DNA of 35,288 nucleotides from Puniceicoccaceae bacterium (GTDB lineage: Bacteria; Verrucomicrobiota; Verrucomicrobiia; Opitutales; Coraliomargaritaceae): NCBI GenBank assembly GCA_902587165.1, contig CACIKF010000012.1:1-35288 (forward strand). The letters run 5' to 3'. The notes beneath the pieces are model-generated. The model was not told the DNA's origin, ran no database searches, and worked only from the letters and a program-made list of their open reading frames with translations. The position numbers and the translations under genes were made by a program. Within the stretch, counting starts at the first letter, position 1. Each line of letters starts with the position of its first letter. Shown one piece after another: positions 33,441 to 35,288 of the stretch.

Positions 33441-35123
33441 ATGTTCACCTTTCAGTGGCCGAGCGCATTACTGCTTATTTGTTTGTTGATACCGATCAGC
33501 TGGCTCCAACATCGCGCGCGCAGGGAGCGCATAATCATCCTTCGTTCGATGGGAGCTGAACGCAAAACGCATCGCCCCATTCAGGATGGATTGCGCTTGA
33601 TAGCATGGGCACTAATTGCCCTCGCCGTCGCTCGGCCTGGATACGCTCCTTACCAAGAGGCGAACTCACAAACAGGTCGCGATGTTGTCTTCGCACTTGA
33701 CGTGTCCCAGAGCATGCTCGCTCGAGATGTTTCGCCCAATCGCCTAGAAGTCGCCAAGCAGGGAATCCGCGATGCCCTCGATCATTTTAGTAACGAACGC
33801 GTCGCTCTAATCGTCTATGCTGGCACTGCATCGATCCTATGCCCCTTAACCTACGATTACGACTTCGTGCGCTACATGCTTGAACAAGCGAATCCACGCA
33901 CAGTCGACTTCGGCGGTACTACCTTGCAGTCTGCGATCGAGAAAGCAGTCGACCAGATATTCGATCCCGAGCGTGATGGCGTGCAAGACTTAGTAATTCT
34001 GAGCGACGGCGGCGACCACGGCTCGCGGATGGAGCGAGTTGAAACGCTACTAGCTGAGAGCAATACAGGCTTACTTATCGTGGGACTGGGCGACCCTAGT
34101 AATGGCTCTCCAATCCTCCTCCCTCAAGAAGATGGTAGCCTGGAAACACTCGAAATAGACCAAGAAACGGTCCTGACCAAACTAGAGGACGCGCTACTGC
34201 GTAATTTGAGCGCCACCTATCCGAATGCAGAATACATTGCTGCTGAAACTAAGCCCTTTCATTTGGGGCAAGTTTACAATGAGTACGCGACCGATAAATC
34301 GACGCTGGCCAGCAAAGCCAATAGCGGAAAACTCATCTACCAAGAAGCCGCTTTATTGTTTCTCATCCCTGGCCTTATTTGCCTTCTACTTGCTGAGCGT
34401 TGGGGCCTTCGCAGGCTAGGTTCTAGCGCGATAGTGCTCTCTTTATTTTTCTGTGGATTTCCGCAATCATCAGTCCGAGCCGAGACTGCGCTCAAGGCCC
34501 TAGAAACAGATTTTGAAAAGGCGACCGAATTCATACAAAGCGAGGCCTATGACGAAGCGCTCGAAATTTTAAACACCACATTCGGACAGAACACCTCCGA
34601 CCTGCTCTCTGCCGAGCAAATGGCGGCAAGCCAATTGAACCGAGGGCTTTGCCTGATAGGGCTATCGGAGCAGCAAGCCGAACAATCACCGATCGCTGCA
34701 CTTGAACTGGCCCAAAAAGCCCGCTTAGCCTTCCTACAATCAAAAGCATATAAGCAGGACTTCGAACGTGCAGGTCTGCGCATTGAGCTTAGCTCCACAT
34801 GGATCCAAGAGCTAAAAGGCCTAATCGAAGAGGAGGGAAATCAAGCGTCGGATGATTCCAGACAGCAAAGCTCTGAAGACGGTGAGAACGAGAGTTTTGA
34901 AGACTACGAAGACATGTACGAGGAGGATTATTCCGAGATGAGTGAAAGCATGCCCGATAGCAGCTACAACGAAGGCGACCTCGCTGCAGGATCTAGCATG
35001 CAGCCACTTCCCGCTCCTAATTACACAATCGAAGACATTCTACTAGAGGAAAAAGGGAACCTTCAATTTCGGCAACAGAAACGTGCGAATGCCAATGCGG
35101 CTAAAGTGGAGAAAGACTACTGA
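33441..35123 (+). CDS. BatB/BatC fusion: VWA domain followed by TPR-like region
   Basis: The first ~320 residues are BatB. N-terminal helices (PSALLLICLLIPISWL; LIAWALIALAVARPGY) precede a VWA domain with VFALDVSQSMLARDVSP and DLVILSDGGDHGS. A helix (AALLFLIPGLICLLLAERWGL) follows. After a further hydrophobic segment the C-terminal ~200 residues are helical with TPR character (TDFEKATEFIQSEAYDEALE and on), then a very acidic Glu/Asp/Ser stretch. This matches BatC, usually a separate gene. I take the ATG at 33441. A GTG at 33435 makes a 4-bp GTGA overlap with batA and is an equal candidate; an earlier ATG at 33417 gives a non-family start. The stop shares one base with the next ATG (TGATG). 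Confidence 0.9.
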   Translation: MFTFQWPSALLLICLLIPISWLQHRARRERIIILRSMGAERKTHRPIQDGLRLIAWALIALAVARPGYAPYQEANSQTGRDVVFALDVSQSMLARDVSPNRLEVAKQGIRDALDHFSNERVALIVYAGTASILCPLTYDYDFVRYMLEQANPRTVDFGGTTLQSAIEKAVDQIFDPERDGVQDLVILSDGGDHGSRMERVETLLAESNTGLLIVGLGDPSNGSPILLPQEDGSLETLEIDQETVLTKLEDALLRNLSATYPNAEYIAAETKPFHLGQVYNEYATDKSTLASKANSGKLIYQEAALLFLIPGLICLLLAERWGLRRLGSSAIVLSLFFCGFPQSSVRAETALKALETDFEKATEFIQSEAYDEALEILNTTFGQNTSDLLSAEQMAASQLNRGLCLIGLSEQQAEQSPIAALELAQKARLAFLQSKAYKQDFERAGLRIELSSTWIQELKGLIEEEGNQASDDSRQQSSEDGENESFEDYEDMYEEDYSEMSESMPDSSYNEGDLAAGSSMQPLPAPNYTIEDILLEEKGNLQFRQQKRANANAAKVEKDY

Positions 35124-35288
35124 TGCATCTTACTCAAATTAGCTTTTTATTCTTTATCACAGCATTGGTATTTAATGCCTGTTTTGCGGAACCAATCCCC
35201 GTCATACTGAAAACTCAGACTTTCTATGATGATCGGGACGCAACAGCCGTGGCCTATTTTACGAAAGCAGTCACCGCACCCGATATTG
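35123..35288 (+). CDS. Secreted protein, 5' part (next gene of the Bat operon)
   Basis: The ATG at 35123 overlaps the BatB/C stop (TGATG) and the frame stays open to the window edge, giving 55 residues. The start is a signal peptide: MHLTQISFLFFITALVFNACFA, then EPIPV. BatD or another Bat-operon member usually stands here, but the visible residues (FYDDRDATAVAYFTKAV) are too few to decide. The translational overlap shows it belongs to the same operon. Confidence 0.75.
   Translation, partial: MHLTQISFLFFITALVFNACFAEPIPVILKTQTFYDDRDATAVAYFTKAVTAPDI

Overview
The window looks like chromosomal DNA from a marine Verrucomicrobium of the Opitutae/Puniceicoccales kind. The inference rests on several features together: PEP-CTERM secreted proteins, a PVC-type 'small basic protein' beside ssrA, an oleA/oleB pair, OGG1-type 8-oxoguanine glycosylase, MoxR/DUF58/Bat genes and sugar-catabolic Gfo/Idh/MocA genes. 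No 16S rRNA or other decisive marker is present, so the assignment stays an inference.

Layout. 2-2685: a plus-strand run of two Gfo/Idh/MocA dehydrogenases flanking a TIM-barrel sugar isomerase/epimerase. 2758-4123: a small lipoprotein and an OGG1-type glycosylase. 4113-5880: phosphatidylserine decarboxylase and a tandem pair of CrcB/Fluc fluoride channels, minus strand. 6019-6781: small basic protein, its terminator, and ssrA (tmRNA). 6782-13082: an AT-rich accessory stretch. It is bounded by the 3' end of ssrA and divided by a perfect 36-bp copy of that 3' end at 10383-10418; a decayed third copy lies at 13061-13082. This looks like two successive insertions at ssrA. The first holds two PEP-CTERM proteins and a cupredoxin-like secreted protein. 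The second holds a small membrane protein and a sigma-54 module. No integrase is visible.

13121-23848 returns to core genes: msrA, serC, smc, the YggS-type PLP protein, a LysR regulator, and a complete mlaEFDCA phospholipid-transport operon whose mlaE is split by an extra G in a 7-G run. 24043-29606 (minus strand): tRNA-Arg(TCT), der, a class I aminotransferase coupled to an Lrp/AsnC regulator, and oleB/oleA for long-chain olefin synthesis. 29813-35288 (plus strand): a tightly overlapping MoxR-DUF58-membrane protein-BatA-BatB/C operon that runs off the end of the window.

The most unusual unit is 10915-12878. A NtrC-type sigma-54 activator with a degenerate receiver is divergent from an 80-residue protein made of exact 30-residue YRG repeats. 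The small gene has a near-consensus -24/-12 promoter, two adjacent palindromes about 125-160 bp upstream of the predicted transcription start, and a strong terminator. It looks like a self-contained regulated module of unknown function, carried as cargo in the ssrA island.
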